Shown: piece by piece, positions 16,861-28,000 of the stretch
Layout: every line of letters begins with the position of its first letter
Position numbering within the stretch: the stretch's first letter is position 1
NCBI RefSeq assembly: GCF_012641335.1
Contig: NZ_JABAID010000003.1
Span: forward strand, 310,001-374,000
Direction of reading: 5' to 3'
Origin: Novosphingobium sp. ERN07
GTDB lineage: Bacteria; Pseudomonadota; Alphaproteobacteria; Sphingomonadales; Sphingomonadaceae
DNA: 64,000 bases
Translations under genes and position numbers: made by a program
Notes under the pieces: model-generated
Databases searched by the model: none
What the model saw: the letters and a program-made list of their open reading frames with translations, nothing else
Told to the model about the DNA's origin: nothing

Positions 16861-18548
16861 CACAGCTTGCCTGCCTTCAACCATTCCGCCGCATGGTGCG
16901 CGGCGCGGGCCGACATCGCCATGTACGTGAGCGAGGGGTTCTGGCAGCCCGACGAGGCCATCACCGCGCCATCGGTGCAGAACAGGTTCGGCGCTTCGTG
17001 GGCCTGATTGTAGCCATTGAACACCGAAGTCATCGGATCGCGGCCCATGCGCGCGGTGCCCATTTCGTGAATGCCAAGTCCCGGAGGCCCCGGCTGCGTC
17101 GATTGTGAGACGACCGTGCCGCCTGCGGCCTCGATCATCGCCTTGCCGTCGGCAAGGATCTGCTTGGCCATCTTGCGTTCGTTCTCGCTGAAGCCGACGC
17201 TGATGTTGAGCAGCGGGATGCCCCACTTGTCCTTGCGCGTTTCATCCTGAACCACGCGGTTTTCGGGGTTCGGCAGCATTTCACCGAAGCCCGAAATGAA
17301 CGCCACCCACGGACCGAATTCGCGCCCGCGCTGCTTGATGTCTTGACCGATGCCGGGAACGTCTGCGCTGGGCTTTCCACCCTGACGGATGACCGCGCCC
17401 TGATAGCCATAGCCGCGCACGTAATCGCCGCCGTCTTCGGTGACATTGCGATAGCGCGGAATGTAGATGCCGGTGGGACGCCGGCCGCGATAGTAGCTGT
17501 CCTTCGGGTATTCGGGCATTACGCCCACGGTGCTGAGCGCATACATGTGGTCCATGATATTGCGCCCGACCTGATCGGACTTGTTGCACAATCCGCGCGG
17601 GTTCGCTTCGCTGCGCGAATTGAGCAGGATCTGCGCGGTGCCGATGGTGGAGGCATTGAGGAAGAAGACCTTGGCTTCGTAGGTCTTGCCTTCCTTCGTC
17701 TTGGCATCGATCACCCGGACCGAGGTGATGCGCCCGGTCTTTGGATCCTGCACAAGACTGTGCACGATGGCATCGGTCACGATGGTCAGGTTGCCAGTAC
17801 GCTCTGCCGCCGGAAGGGACGACGAAAGGCTGGTGTGGTTTGCGCCAAAGCTGCAACCGCGTTCACAGATCGAACGGTTCTGACAGCTCGTGCGCCCCAG
17901 TTCTTCGTGATGGGGCTGCGCGACGGAAAGGTTCGCGTTGCGCCCGATGATCACCTTGCGACCGGGGAAGTTCTGTTCGACCGAAGCCTTGAACAGCTTT
18001 TCGGCGTCGTTCATTTCCCACGGCGGCAGGAATTCCCCATCGGGAAGCTGCGGCAGATTTTCCTTGCTGCCCGAAACGCCAATGAACTTTTCGATGTGGC
18101 TGTACCACGGGGCCAGATCGTCATAGCGGATCGGCCAGTCAACGCCGTGACCGTCCTTGGCATTCGCTTCGAAATCCATTGGCGACAGGCGATAGGACTG
18201 GCGACCCCACATGATCGAACGTCCGCCAAGGTGATAGCCGCGAATCCACGTGAAGGGGCGTTCGTCCGGCGTGATATAGGGGTGATCGCTGTCCTTCACC
18301 CAGAACTGCTTGGTTGCGGCGTTCATCGCATAGCACTGCCTCTGCACGGGGTAGTCGCGCGCCAGTTCCTCTTCGGGAACGGCGTTGTTGTTGGGCAGCT
18401 CCCACGGGGATTGGGTGTCGTTGTAGTCGGTAACGTGTTCAACCTTGCGGCCACGTTCCAGCAGCAGCACTTTCAGGCCCCGCTCGGCAAGTTCCTTGGC
18501 GGAAATACCGCCGCTCATCCCCGAACCGATCACGATTGCATCAAACAT
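16860..18548 (-). CDS. GMC-family FAD oxidoreductase (sugar/glycoside dehydrogenase large subunit)
   Basis: The 562-residue protein starts with the FAD dinucleotide loop GSGMSGGISAKELAERGLKV and carries the GMC segment GYHLGGRSIMWGRQSYR. The C-terminal catalytic region reads GIHEMGTARMG, then CTDGAVMASSGCQNPSLTYMA, with the expected His and Asn. It groups with gluconate/glucoside dehydrogenase large subunits. It has no signal of its own, which suggests export by hitch-hiking with the Tat-type small subunit encoded 14 bases upstream. No cytochrome c subunit gene is adjacent, so the electron acceptor is unknown. Confidence 0.87.
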   Translation of the reverse strand: MFDAIVIGSGMSGGISAKELAERGLKVLLLERGRKVEHVTDYNDTQSPWELPNNNAVPEEELARDYPVQRQCYAMNAATKQFWVKDSDHPYITPDERPFTWIRGYHLGGRSIMWGRQSYRLSPMDFEANAKDGHGVDWPIRYDDLAPWYSHIEKFIGVSGSKENLPQLPDGEFLPPWEMNDAEKLFKASVEQNFPGRKVIIGRNANLSVAQPHHEELGRTSCQNRSICERGCSFGANHTSLSSSLPAAERTGNLTIVTDAIVHSLVQDPKTGRITSVRVIDAKTKEGKTYEAKVFFLNASTIGTAQILLNSRSEANPRGLCNKSDQVGRNIMDHMYALSTVGVMPEYPKDSYYRGRRPTGIYIPRYRNVTEDGGDYVRGYGYQGAVIRQGGKPSADVPGIGQDIKQRGREFGPWVAFISGFGEMLPNPENRVVQDETRKDKWGIPLLNISVGFSENERKMAKQILADGKAMIEAAGGTVVSQSTQPGPPGLGIHEMGTARMGRDPMTSVFNGYNQAHEAPNLFCTDGAVMASSGCQNPSLTYMAMSARAAHHAAEWLKAGKL

Positions 18549-18562
18549 GGGTCTTACTCGCT

Positions 18563-19183
18563 TCAGAAGGGGCCAACGCCGAGGAACGGGCGCGATTTCG
18601 GCGTGAGTTTGAGCGATGGCTCATACTTGCCGGGCACGTGTTCGTAGACCAGCTCGGTCGCGGTCGCTTCGGGGCTGTAGTAATAGAGATCGACGATCAG
18701 ATCCTTGAGCCGCAGATATCCCGGATCGACCACCGCCACCGTCTTGGTGAAGGGGAACTTGCCCGAAGCGACGGTCTGCCCGGTCTTGGCCAGAGCGGCG
18801 GCATCGTGGGTGCGCAATACAGCTTCGCGATCCTTGACTGAAAGCGCGGCAAAGCCCTTTCCCTTGGCAGTGCGGGCTGCATCGTCAATGCGCTTCAGCC
18901 CGCCAAGAATTGCCTCGCGCGTGGCGGGCGCGGCCCATCCGCCCAGCATCACGTCAAGACGCTGCGGCACCTTTGCAGCCAGCGCGCCCGGCGTATCGGT
19001 CTTGGGCAGAATGGTATCGGCCACAGCCGAAAGCAGTGCCATCTGACCTGCCGGAAGATAGGGCTTTGCACCTTCGAGCGCCTGCGCAAAAACGTTGGCT
19101 GGCAGCGCGGAGGCACCCAGCAGCAGCGCGATGCGCGCAATGGCTCCGCGCCGGTTCACGTGCGCGTCCGTGGCTTCGATCAT
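18563..19183 (-). CDS. Gluconate 2-dehydrogenase subunit 3-family protein with Tat signal
   Basis: The 206-residue small subunit has a twin-arginine leader, NRRGAIARIALLLGASALPA, with cleavage after a VFA site. The family core follows (LSAVADTILPKTDTPGALAAKVPQ, then GFAALSVKDREAVL and LKDLIVDLYYYSPEATATELVYEHVPG). Such subunits pair with GMC dehydrogenases and take the folded FAD complex through Tat. It is the first gene of the subunit 3-GMC-ThuA operon. The AT-richer 260 bases upstream, containing a TGACAG/CTGTCA dyad at 19315-19341, probably hold the promoter. Confidence 0.87.
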   Translation of the reverse strand: MIEATDAHVNRRGAIARIALLLGASALPANVFAQALEGAKPYLPAGQMALLSAVADTILPKTDTPGALAAKVPQRLDVMLGGWAAPATREAILGGLKRIDDAARTAKGKGFAALSVKDREAVLRTHDAAALAKTGQTVASGKFPFTKTVAVVDPGYLRLKDLIVDLYYYSPEATATELVYEHVPGKYEPSLKLTPKSRPFLGVGPF

Positions 19184-19452
19184 CGGATGTATATTCCTCT
19201 CGCTCCACCGGATGACATTCCCCCATGCGACTCTGCGCAGTTAAGAGATTCCCACCAGTGATTGCGGGAACCTAGCCAATTGGCAGCGCTGGTCAAGTTA
19301 ACGGTCACAGAAATTGACAGCGTTGCCTGAATTTTCTGTCAGACGCTGCAAAAGCCGCATTCCTGAGGCCGTCTGTCAGGTCTGTGAGGTTGCGAGAGGA
19401 GGGCCATGCTGCAACTGTGCGGCAACAACAGGAACGACCTGAGGGGAGGAAC

Positions 19453-20433
19453 ATGGCCATCAAGACGCGCATCACCGAAATGCTCGGCATCGAACATCCT
19501 ATCGTGCAGGGCGGGATGATGAACGTGGGCTATGCCGAACTTGCCAGTGCGGTATCAAACGCAGGCGGGCTTGGCATCATCACCGCGCTGACCCAGCCCA
19601 CGCCTGATGCGCTGCGCGACGAGATCGAGCGCACGAAAGCCATGACGGCCAAGCCCTTTGGCGTGAACATGACGATATTCCCGACGGTCAATTCCCCCGA
19701 TTACAGGGCCTATGCCCAGGCGATCATCGATGGCGGGGTGAAAATCGTTGAAACGGCGGGCACGCAGGCTGTGCGCGAAATCTGGGAAATGCTCAAACCG
19801 CACGGCGTGACGATCCTGCACAAATGCACCGCTGTGCGCCACGCGCTGTCTGCCGAACGCGCCGGGTGTGACGTCATTTCCATCGATGGCTTCGAATGTG
19901 CCGGGCACCCCGGGGAGGACGACATTCCCGGCCTGATCCTGATCCCGGCGGCGGCGGACAAGGTGAAAATCCCGCTGCTGGCCAGCGGCGGCTTTGGCGA
20001 TGGGCGCGGACTAGTGGCGGCGCTATCGCTCGGCGCGGAAGGCATCAACATGGGCACCCGCTTTTGCGCCACGCAGGAAGCGCCGATCCACGATAATGTG
20101 AAACAGGCCTATATCGACAATGACGAACGCGGCAGCTTCCTGATCTTCCGCAATTTCAAGAACACCGCGCGCGTGGGCCGCAGCGACGTGTCCGAAGAAG
20201 TGGTGCGCCGCCTGTCAAAACCCGATGCGAAGTTCGAAGACGTTCAGGAACTCGTCAATGGCCGCGCGGGCAAGGCCCTGCTGGAAACGGGTGACCTGTC
20301 CAAAGGCGTGTTCTGGGCCGGTATGGTGCAGGGCCTGATCCACGATGTGCCCACCTGCCAGCAATTGATCGACCGCATCATGGGCGATGCGGAAAGCATC
20401 ATTCGCGGACGACTGGGCGGGTTGCTGGTTTAA
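19453..20433 (+). CDS. NAD(P)H-dependent flavin oxidoreductase (nitronate monooxygenase family)
   Basis: The 326-residue FMN TIM-barrel protein has the N-terminal GIEHPIVQGGMMNVGYAEL, then SNAGGLGIITAL, the segment DGFECAGHPGEDD, and the phosphate-binding LLASGGFGDGRG with GAEGINMGTRF. The family includes nitronate monooxygenases and FabK-like reductases; the substrate is not determinable. ATG 19453 is chosen for the strong GAGGGGAGGA directly upstream. It stands alone, divergent from the GMC operon and convergent with the molybdenum hydroxylase genes. Confidence 0.85.
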   Translation: MAIKTRITEMLGIEHPIVQGGMMNVGYAELASAVSNAGGLGIITALTQPTPDALRDEIERTKAMTAKPFGVNMTIFPTVNSPDYRAYAQAIIDGGVKIVETAGTQAVREIWEMLKPHGVTILHKCTAVRHALSAERAGCDVISIDGFECAGHPGEDDIPGLILIPAAADKVKIPLLASGGFGDGRGLVAALSLGAEGINMGTRFCATQEAPIHDNVKQAYIDNDERGSFLIFRNFKNTARVGRSDVSEEVVRRLSKPDAKFEDVQELVNGRAGKALLETGDLSKGVFWAGMVQGLIHDVPTCQQLIDRIMGDAESIIRGRLGGLLV

Positions 20434-20440
20434 GGTGCGA

Positions 20441-20467
20441 TGCCGGGGTGAAATTATCGCCCCGGCA
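20441..20467. terminator. Stem-loop between convergent genes
   Basis: TGCCGGGG pairs perfectly with CCCCGGCA around an 11-base loop, midway between two convergent stops (20433 and 20474). There is no T-tract on either strand, so it is a probable bidirectional transcript end rather than a classical terminator. Confidence 0.5.
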
Positions 20468-20473
20468 AGGCTT

Positions 20474-22657
20474 TCACGCCTGATAGGGCAGAGAGCGAAC
20501 ACGCTTTCCGGTCAGGCTGCTGATCGCATTGGCCACCGCCGCCACCACCGGGGGCAGGGCGGGTTCGCCAAGGCCAGTGGGCGGATTGTCGGTGCGGACC
20601 ATCGCGATTTCGATAGGCGGCACCACATCAATGCGCGGCAGCGGATAGGCATCGAAGTTCGCCACTTGCACCTGTCCGCCTTCGACCGGCACTTTCAGCC
20701 CGCCGATGACATGGCCGATGCCTTCGATCATCGAACCCCGGATTTGCTGTTCGGCGTTCATCGGGTTGATCACGGTGCTGCCGATATCGCCCGCGACCCA
20801 CATCTTCGTGACCCGCAGCGCGCCATCGGCTTCGGCCACATCGGCCACCACGGCGAAGTATCCCAAGTGGCTGAAATAGAAGCCGAAGCCGCGCCCCTTT
20901 GCGGGCTTTTCCTGCCACGCGGCGTTTTTCATTACCTCGCGGATGACGCCTGCGGCGCGGCCGGTATCGAACGGCGGCGGCTGAAAGATATCCGGCACGC
21001 CGGGAATCTTTGGCGGAACCACGGCACGGGCCTCGCCCAGCACGTCCAGCATGAAGGCAGGCAGCGTCTTGCCCGCAGCGGCGGCCACTTCGTCAAGGAA
21101 GGCCTGCGTGGCATAGGCCAGCGCGTTCGATCCCGGCGCGCGCAGCCAGCCTAGCGGCACGTTGCTATCGAGCACGGTCATGCCAAGATCGGCGTTGGGC
21201 ACCAGATTGGCCGGGACCAGATCATTGGGCAGTTCGCCCCCGCGCCCCGGCTGACCCTTTGCGCCGAAGGTGACGAGGTGGGTGCGGAACGCGGTCAGCT
21301 TGCCTTGCGCATCCAGCGCCGCATCGAACTTGTGGAAGCCTGCCGGGCGGAAGAAATCGAGCCGGAAATCCTCTTCACGCTCAAGGATCAGTTTGACCGG
21401 AACGCCCGGAACCTCGCGCGCGATCATGGCGACCAGCACCATGAAATCGCTTTGCAGACGCCGCCCGAAACCGCCGCCGATGCGGGTCAGGTTGACCGTG
21501 ACGGCATCGGGCGCAACGCCAAGTGCCTTGGCCACCATGCCCTTGCCTTCGTCGGGCATCTGGCTGGGCGCCCAAAGCTCTGCCTTGCCGTCCTTGACCT
21601 GCGCGGTGCAGTTCTGCGGCTCCAGCGTGGCGTGGGCGAGGAAGGGGTAGGAATATTCCGCGCTAACGACTTTTGCCGCCTTGGCCAGCGCGGCGGCAGC
21701 ATCGCCTTCCTTGCGCACGGACGCTGCGGGTGCGCCCGCAAACGCGGCCTTGGCGGCAGCGGCAAACGTGGCGTCGGAATGCTTTTCGCGCCCGCCGTTG
21801 TCCCATTGCGCATCCAGCAGCTTGCGCGCTTCGCTGGCGGTCCACCAGCTGTCGGCCATCACCGCCAGAGCATCGACCGGCGCGTCATCGTGCCCAAGCT
21901 GGCGCAGCGGCACGACCTTGCGCACGCCGGGCAGAGCCAGCGCCTTGGCCGCATCGTGGCTTTTCAGCGTGGCACCGCGCACCGGCGCGGTCAGCAGCGC
22001 GGCGTGAACCATGCCAGGCAGGACCGTATCGACACCAAACAGCGGCTTGCCCGCGACGATGGCTGGCGTGTCCGGCCCCGGCACCGGCTTGCCGATGATC
22101 GTAAAGCTGGCAGGGTCTTTCAGCTTGAGCGACGCCACATCGGGCACTGCTTCCTTTGCCGCAGCAGCCGCCAGCGCGGCATAGGGCGCGCGGCGTTTGC
22201 TGGCGGCGTGGATCACTTCGCCCGCGCTGGTGGTGATATCGGCAGCGGGCACGCCCCATTGCTTTGCCGCTGCCGCAACAATCATAGCGCGCGCAGTTGC
22301 GCCCGCCTGCCGCATCGGCATCCAGTTCATCGGGGTGGACATGGACCCGCCCGCAAACTGTTCGCCAAAGCGGGACTGGTCGGCCACCGCTTGTTCCACT
22401 TTCACAGAACCCCACGCGACGTCGAGTTCTTCGGCAATGAGCATCGGCAGCATGGCCTTTACGCCCTGGCCGATTTCCGGGTTCTTTGACGTGATCGTCA
22501 CCGTATTGTCGGCGGCGATGGCCACATAGGCGTTGATCCGGGCCGATGCCGCGCCGCCGGGCTTTGCCCCTTGCGCGCCCGCAATCTGGATATCGAAGGC
22601 AAGCGTGCCACCCGCGGCGAGCATGGCCTTCAGCGCAAGACGACGATCAGCGAGCAT
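20474..22657 (-). CDS. iorB: Molybdopterin-binding subunit of xanthine-oxidase-family hydroxylase (IorB-like)
   Basis: The 727-residue protein begins with an Arg-Arg leader ([20 protein letters not shown]) suggesting Tat export. It has the family segments [34 protein letters not shown] and the active-site region [18 protein letters not shown]. It resembles isoquinoline 1-oxidoreductase beta subunits, which hydroxylate N-heterocycles or aldehydes with water-derived oxygen and pass electrons to the 2Fe-2S partner. Its start overlaps the small-subunit stop by 11 bases. No Mo-cofactor maturation gene (XdhC-like) is nearby. The true substrate is unknown. Confidence 0.85.
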   Translation of the reverse strand: MLADRRLALKAMLAAGGTLAFDIQIAGAQGAKPGGAASARINAYVAIAADNTVTITSKNPEIGQGVKAMLPMLIAEELDVAWGSVKVEQAVADQSRFGEQFAGGSMSTPMNWMPMRQAGATARAMIVAAAAKQWGVPAADITTSAGEVIHAASKRRAPYAALAAAAAKEAVPDVASLKLKDPASFTIIGKPVPGPDTPAIVAGKPLFGVDTVLPGMVHAALLTAPVRGATLKSHDAAKALALPGVRKVVPLRQLGHDDAPVDALAVMADSWWTASEARKLLDAQWDNGGREKHSDATFAAAAKAAFAGAPAASVRKEGDAAAALAKAAKVVSAEYSYPFLAHATLEPQNCTAQVKDGKAELWAPSQMPDEGKGMVAKALGVAPDAVTVNLTRIGGGFGRRLQSDFMVLVAMIAREVPGVPVKLILEREEDFRLDFFRPAGFHKFDAALDAQGKLTAFRTHLVTFGAKGQPGRGGELPNDLVPANLVPNADLGMTVLDSNVPLGWLRAPGSNALAYATQAFLDEVAAAAGKTLPAFMLDVLGEARAVVPPKIPGVPDIFQPPPFDTGRAAGVIREVMKNAAWQEKPAKGRGFGFYFSHLGYFAVVADVAEADGALRVTKMWVAGDIGSTVINPMNAEQQIRGSMIEGIGHVIGGLKVPVEGGQVQVANFDAYPLPRIDVVPPIEIAMVRTDNPPTGLGEPALPPVVAAVANAISSLTGKRVRSLPYQA

Positions 22658-23114
22658 TTGCGCCTCCTGCGGCCTGCTTTATCGCATCGCGGATGCGGTG
22701 GTAGGTGCCGCAGCGGCACAGGTTGCCTGCCATTGCCGCATCGATATCGGAATCGCTGGGCGCGGGATTGCTTTCCAGCAGCGCCACCGCGCTCATGATC
22801 TGGCCTGCCTGGCAGTATCCGCACTGCGGCACGTCGATATCCACCCACGCATCGCTCACGCGCTTGCCAACCGCGCTGGCTGCAACGCCTTCGATCGTGG
22901 TGATCGCGCCTTCGCCCACGGCGTTGATCGGGGTGATGCAGGACCGGATTGCCTGCCCATCAAGGTGCACCGTGCAGGCCCCGCACAGCCCCGCGCCACA
23001 GCCAAACTTCGGCCCCAGATAGCCCAGATCTTCGCGCAAGACCCACAACAGCGGTTTTTCGCCGGGAACGTCAACCTGCCTTGAGGTTCCGTTCACTTTC
23101 AGCATTGTCGGCAT
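22647..23114 (-). CDS. iorA: 2Fe-2S subunit of the molybdenum hydroxylase (IorA-like)
   Basis: The 155-residue protein carries two [2Fe-2S] sites: a plant-ferredoxin-like cluster in [16 protein letters not shown] and a C-terminal one in [12 protein letters not shown] with [13 protein letters not shown]. This is the complete cysteine set of the family. ATG 23114 is preferred because GGGGTGA lies close upstream; an ATG 9 codons earlier is possible. It is co-translated with the large subunit and divergent from gcdH. Confidence 0.9.
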   Translation of the reverse strand: MPTMLKVNGTSRQVDVPGEKPLLWVLREDLGYLGPKFGCGAGLCGACTVHLDGQAIRSCITPINAVGEGAITTIEGVAASAVGKRVSDAWVDIDVPQCGYCQAGQIMSAVALLESNPAPSDSDIDAAMAGNLCRCGTYHRIRDAIKQAAGGANAR

Positions 23115-23246
23115 TGGATCACCCCGGACGGTCTTGTTCATTTGCATCTGCACTATGCGCATGACGCGCTGCTGACAAATGCCTTTTCGCTGTGGTTGAA
23201 GTGCCGGTTGCAGGATGCCAAAGAGGTTACAAAGGAGATTACCGAA

Positions 23247-24431
23247 ATGGCAGGCATGGTTCCGTTCGACTGGGAAGACGCGCTGGGGTTGGATGGGCTG
23301 CTGACCGATGACGAACGCATGATCCGCGATGCCGCGCGCGCCTTTGCGCAGGACCGGCTTGCCCCGCGCGTGATCGATGCTTTCGCCAACGAACATACCG
23401 ACCCCGAAATCTTCCGCGAAATGGGGGCGCAAGGGCTGCTGGGCGTGACGCTGCCCGAAGACTACGGCTGCACCGGCGCGGGCTATGTCTCCTACGGCCT
23501 CATCGCGCGCGAGGTTGAGCGGGTGGATTCGGGCTATCGTTCGATGATGAGCGTGCAGTCCAGCCTCGTGATGTTCCCGATCTTCGAATACGGGAGCGAG
23601 GAGCAGCGCCGCAAATACCTGCCAAAGCTGGCGACCGGCGAGTGGATCGGCTGCTTCGGCCTTACCGAACCGGACGCCGGATCAGACCCCGGCGGAATGC
23701 GCACTCACGCGCGCAAGGTCGATGGCGGCTATGTGATCAACGGCGCGAAAACGTGGATTTCCAACGCCCCGATTGCCGACGTGTTCGTCGTCTGGGCCAA
23801 GAGCGACGCGCACGGCGGCGGCATTCGCGGCTTCGTGCTGGAAAAGGGCATGAAGGGCCTGTCCGCGCCGAAGATCGAAAACAAGATTTCGCTGCGCGCC
23901 TCGATCACCGGCATGGTGGTGATGGACGATGTGTTCGTGCCCGAAGACGCGCTGCTGCCCAACGTGCAAGGGCTGAAAGCGCCGTTCGGTTGCCTTAATC
24001 GCGCGCGCTATGGCATTTCGTGGGGGGCGCTGGGCGCGGCGGAGTTCTGCTATCACGCGGCGCGGCAATATGGGCTGGACCGGCACCAGTTCGGCCGCCC
24101 GCTGGCCGGAACGCAGCTTTACCAGAAGAAGTTGGCCGACATGCTGACCGAAATCACGCTGGGTCTGCACGCATCGCTGCAAGTGGGCCGATTGATGGAC
24201 GCCGGGAAATTCGCGCCCGAAATGATCTCCATCGTAAAGCGCAACAACGTGGGCAAGGCGCTGGATATCGCCCGGATGGCGCGCGACATGCACGGTGGCA
24301 ATGGCATTTCGGGCGAATATCAGGTGATCCGCCACATGGTGAACCTTGAAACGGTGAACACCTATGAAGGCACGCACGATGTCCATGCGCTGATCCTGGG
24401 CCGCGCGATCACGGGCATTGCGGCGTTCTGA
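23247..24431 (+). CDS. gcdH: Glutaryl-CoA dehydrogenase
   Basis: It oxidatively decarboxylates glutaryl-CoA to crotonyl-CoA in lysine, tryptophan and benzoate-type catabolism. The 394-residue sequence carries [30 protein letters not shown], the GcdH-typical [19 protein letters not shown] and the end [20 protein letters not shown] with [21 protein letters not shown] 23247 follows AAGGAGAT at ideal distance. It is monocistronic, divergent from the Mo-hydroxylase pair and convergent with the Lrp regulator of putA. Confidence 0.93.
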   Translation: MAGMVPFDWEDALGLDGLLTDDERMIRDAARAFAQDRLAPRVIDAFANEHTDPEIFREMGAQGLLGVTLPEDYGCTGAGYVSYGLIAREVERVDSGYRSMMSVQSSLVMFPIFEYGSEEQRRKYLPKLATGEWIGCFGLTEPDAGSDPGGMRTHARKVDGGYVINGAKTWISNAPIADVFVVWAKSDAHGGGIRGFVLEKGMKGLSAPKIENKISLRASITGMVVMDDVFVPEDALLPNVQGLKAPFGCLNRARYGISWGALGAAEFCYHAARQYGLDRHQFGRPLAGTQLYQKKLADMLTEITLGLHASLQVGRLMDAGKFAPEMISIVKRNNVGKALDIARMARDMHGGNGISGEYQVIRHMVNLETVNTYEGTHDVHALILGRAITGIAAF

Positions 24432-24440
24432 CGGGGCGGG

Positions 24441-24917
24441 CTACTCCTTCACCGTCTCCATCGCCACGAAAGTCGACGTGCTGGCCACGTGGGGCAGGGC
24501 GGAGATTTTCTCCCCCAGCACCGTGCGGTAGCGGCGGATATCGGACGTTCGCACCTTCAGTAGATAGTCGAAGCTGCTGGCGATCATGTGGCACTCCTCG
24601 ATTTCGGGGATCTGCCGCACGCCTGCGTTGAATTCGGCCAGCGCGCGGTCGCGCGTGTCGGACAGCTTCACTTCGGTGAAGGCCACGTGATCGATGCCCA
24701 GCTTGGCAAAATCGACCAGCGCGGCGAACCCGGTGATCACCCCTGCATCCAGCAGACGCTTCAGCCGCACCTGACACGGCGTTTTGGAAAGCCCGACCTT
24801 TTCGGCCAGCGCCGTCATTGCCATCCGGCCATCGATCTGCAACGCGGCGATGATCTTGCGGTCATAATCGTCAAGATGGACTGCATTACGGTGTTCTGTG
24901 GGCAATTCCGCCTCCAA
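24441..24917 (-). CDS. putR: Lrp/AsnC-family regulator, probable PutR
   Basis: The 158-residue protein has an N-terminal HTH (about 15-65: LDDYDRKIIAALQIDGRMAMTAL, GLSKTPCQVRLKRLLDAGVI) and a C-terminal RAM ligand domain (FDYLLKVRTSDIRRY). It is divergent from putA with an 83-base gap that contains a GTTC-ATTC-GAAC dyad at 24933-24944. Lrp-type PutR activators next to putA are known in alphaproteobacteria, and this PutA lacks its own DNA-binding domain. Confidence 0.87.
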   Translation of the reverse strand: MEAELPTEHRNAVHLDDYDRKIIAALQIDGRMAMTALAEKVGLSKTPCQVRLKRLLDAGVITGFAALVDFAKLGIDHVAFTEVKLSDTRDRALAEFNAGVRQIPEIEECHMIASSFDYLLKVRTSDIRRYRTVLGEKISALPHVASTSTFVAMETVKE

Positions 24918-25000
24918 ATTGCCAGATCAAAAGTTCATTCGAACCATTCAGGCAGCGCGTTTGGTCAGATTGACCCGGCGATCCGTGCTATGTCAATGGC

Positions 25001-28000
25001 ATGACCGCCGCACCCGCCCCCTTCGCCCACTTTGCGCCCCCCATCCGCCCCGCCACGCCGCTGCGGCAGGCCATCACCGCCGCGTGCCGCACGGATGAAG
25101 CGCAAGCGCTCGCGCCACTGATCGAACAAGCCAGCCTGCCCGCCGATGCGCGCAGCGCCATTCGAAGCACGGCAAGCCGCCTCGTCACCGCGCTCCGCGG
25201 CGAAAGCCGGGGCAGCGGCGTGGAAGGGCTGGTGCAGGAATACTCGCTGTCGAGCGAAGAGGGCGTCGCACTGATGTGCCTTGCCGAAGCCCTGCTGCGC
25301 ATCCCCGATACCGCCACCCGCGATGCGCTGATCCGTGACAAGATTGCCGATGGCGATTGGACCGCACATCTGGGCGGCGGGCGCTCGTTGTTCGTCAACG
25401 CCGCTTCTTGGGGGCTGGCGATCACCGGAAAGCTGGTAGGCAGCGTGGATGATCGCGGCCTTGGCGCCGCGCTGACACGGCTGGTGGCGCGCGCGGGCGA
25501 ACCGGTGATCCGGCGCGGGGTTGACCTTGCCATGCGCATGATGGGCGAACAGTTCGTCACCGGCGAGACGATTGCCGAAGCGCTGGAGCGCGCCAAGGAA
25601 CTGGAATCCAAAGGCTTTCGCTACAGCTACGACATGCTGGGCGAAGCGGCCACCACCGCGCAGGATGCCGCGCGGTATTACAAGGATTACGAGAACGCGA
25701 TCCACGCCATTGGTGCCGCCTCTGCCGGGCGCGGCATTAATGAAGGGCCGGGCATCTCGATCAAGCTGTCCGCGCTTCACCCGCGCTATTCCCGCGCGCA
25801 GGCCGAACGAGTCACGGCCGAACTGCTGCCCCGCGTGAAAGCGCTGGCCACGCTGTGCATGGGCTATGACATCGGGCTGAACATCGATGCGGAAGAGGCC
25901 GACCGCCTCGAACTCTCGCTCGACCTTCTCGAAAGTCTCGCGCTCGATCCCACGCTGGCCGGGTGGAACGGCCTCGGCTTCGTCATTCAGGCCTATGGCA
26001 AGCGGTGCCCGGCGGTGATCGACTGGATCATCGATCTTTCCCGCCGTGCAGGGCGGCGCATGATGGTGCGTCTGGTCAAGGGGGCCTATTGGGACGCCGA
26101 GATCAAGCGAGCGCAAGTGGACGGGCTGGCCGACTTTCCGGTCTATACGCGCAAAGTCCATACCGACGTTGCCTATATCGCCTGCGCCCGCAAATTGCTG
26201 GCCGCGCCCGATGCGGTGTTCCCGCAGTTCGCCACGCACAATGCGCAGACAGTGGCCACGATCTATCATCTGGCAGGGGCTGATTTCAGCACCGGCCAGT
26301 ACGAATTTCAGTGCCTGCACGGCATGGGTGAACCGCTCTACCGGCAGGTCGTGGGTGCGGACAAGCTGAACCGCCCCTGCCGCATCTATGCGCCGGTGGG
26401 CACGCACGAAACGCTGCTCGCCTATCTCGTGCGCCGCCTGCTGGAAAACGGCGCGAACAGCAGCTTCGTCAACCGAATCGGCGATCCTGCCGTGCCGGTG
26501 GACGATCTGGTGGCTGATCCGGCAGAGGTGGTGAAAGCCATGCCGCAGCCCGGCGCGCGGCACGATGGCATTGCCCTGCCATCGGCGCTTTACCCGGACC
26601 GGCGCAATTCAACAGGCCTTGATCTTGCAAGCGAAGCCATGCTGGCCATGCTGACCGAAGCCTTGCAGGAAAGCGCGGCAATGACATGGCACGCCGGTCC
26701 GCCAGAAACACAAGGCACGGCGCGCCCCGTGCTGAACCCTGCCGACCACCGCGATGTGGTGGGCCATGTCGTAGAAGTCGATCCGGCCTTTGCGACTGCG
26801 GCAGTAGAGCGCGCGGGCGCTTCCCGCTGGCGTGACGAACCCGTGGCAAGCCGCGCCGCCATCCTCGAACGTGCCGCCAGCGCCATGCAGGCGCGGATGC
26901 CAATCCTGCTTGGCCTGATCATGCGCGAGGCGGGCAAATCCTTGCCCAATGCCATTGCCGAAGTGCGCGAAGCCATCGATTTCCTGCGCTATTACGCCAC
27001 CCAGGCCCGGCAGACCTTTGGCGCGGCGCAAGTGCCGCTCGGCCCGGTCGTCTGCATCAGCCCGTGGAACTTCCCGCTGGCGATCTTCACCGGGCAAGTC
27101 GCCGCAGCGCTCGTCGCCGGCAATCCGGTGCTGGCCAAACCGGCAGAGGAAACCCCGCTGATCGCCGCCGAAGCCGTGCGCCTGCTGCACGAAGCGGGCG
27201 TGCCCGAAGATGCGTTGCAACTGTTGACCGGCGATGGCCGCATCGGCGCGGCGCTGGTGGATGCGCCGCAAACTGCTGCCGTGATGTTCACCGGCTCCAC
27301 CGAAGTCGCACGGCTGATTCAGCGCCAGCTTGCCAAGCGCCTGTCACCAAGAGGCCGCCCCATCCCGCTGATCGCGGAAACCGGCGGACAGAACGCGATG
27401 ATCGTCGATTCCTCGGCGCTGGCCGAACAGGTCGTGGCCGATGTGATCGCCTCGGCCTTCGACAGCGCGGGCCAGCGCTGTTCGGCCTTGCGCGTGCTGT
27501 GCCTGCAAGAGGAAGTGGCCGACCGTACGCTGGCCATGCTGAAAGGCGCGCTGCGCGAACTGTCCATCGGGCGCACCGATGCGCTGAACGTCGATATCGG
27601 GCCGGTCATCACGGCTGAGGCGCGCGACAACATCGAAAGCCACATCGCTGCCATGCGCGCCAAGGGCCTGCGCGTGGACCAGCAACCGCTGCCGGACGAG
27701 GCCGTCCACGGCACGTTCGTTGCGCCCACGATCATCGAAATCAATCGCATGGCCGATGTGGGCCGCGAAGTTTTCGGCCCGGTGCTCCACATTCGGCGCT
27801 TCCGCCGTGAACGGCTCGGCCAGTTGATCGATGATATCAACGCGACCGGCTATGGCCTTACCTTCGGCCTGCACACGCGGTTGGACGAGACGGTTTCGCA
27901 CGTCACCTCGCGGATCAGGGTTGGGAACATCTATATCAACCGCAACGTGATTGGCGCGATCGTTGGCGTGCAGCCGTTCGGCGGTTGCGGCCTTTCGGGC

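Noticed and set aside
16861..17226. A longer N-terminus for the ThuA-like protein, reaching into the GMC gene
   Set aside because: A signal peptide begins at ATG 16860, and the upstream part overlaps coding sequence with shadow-like composition.
24965..26563. A 532-codon minus-strand frame opposite putA
   Set aside because: PutA is unmistakable on the plus strand, so this is an antisense shadow.
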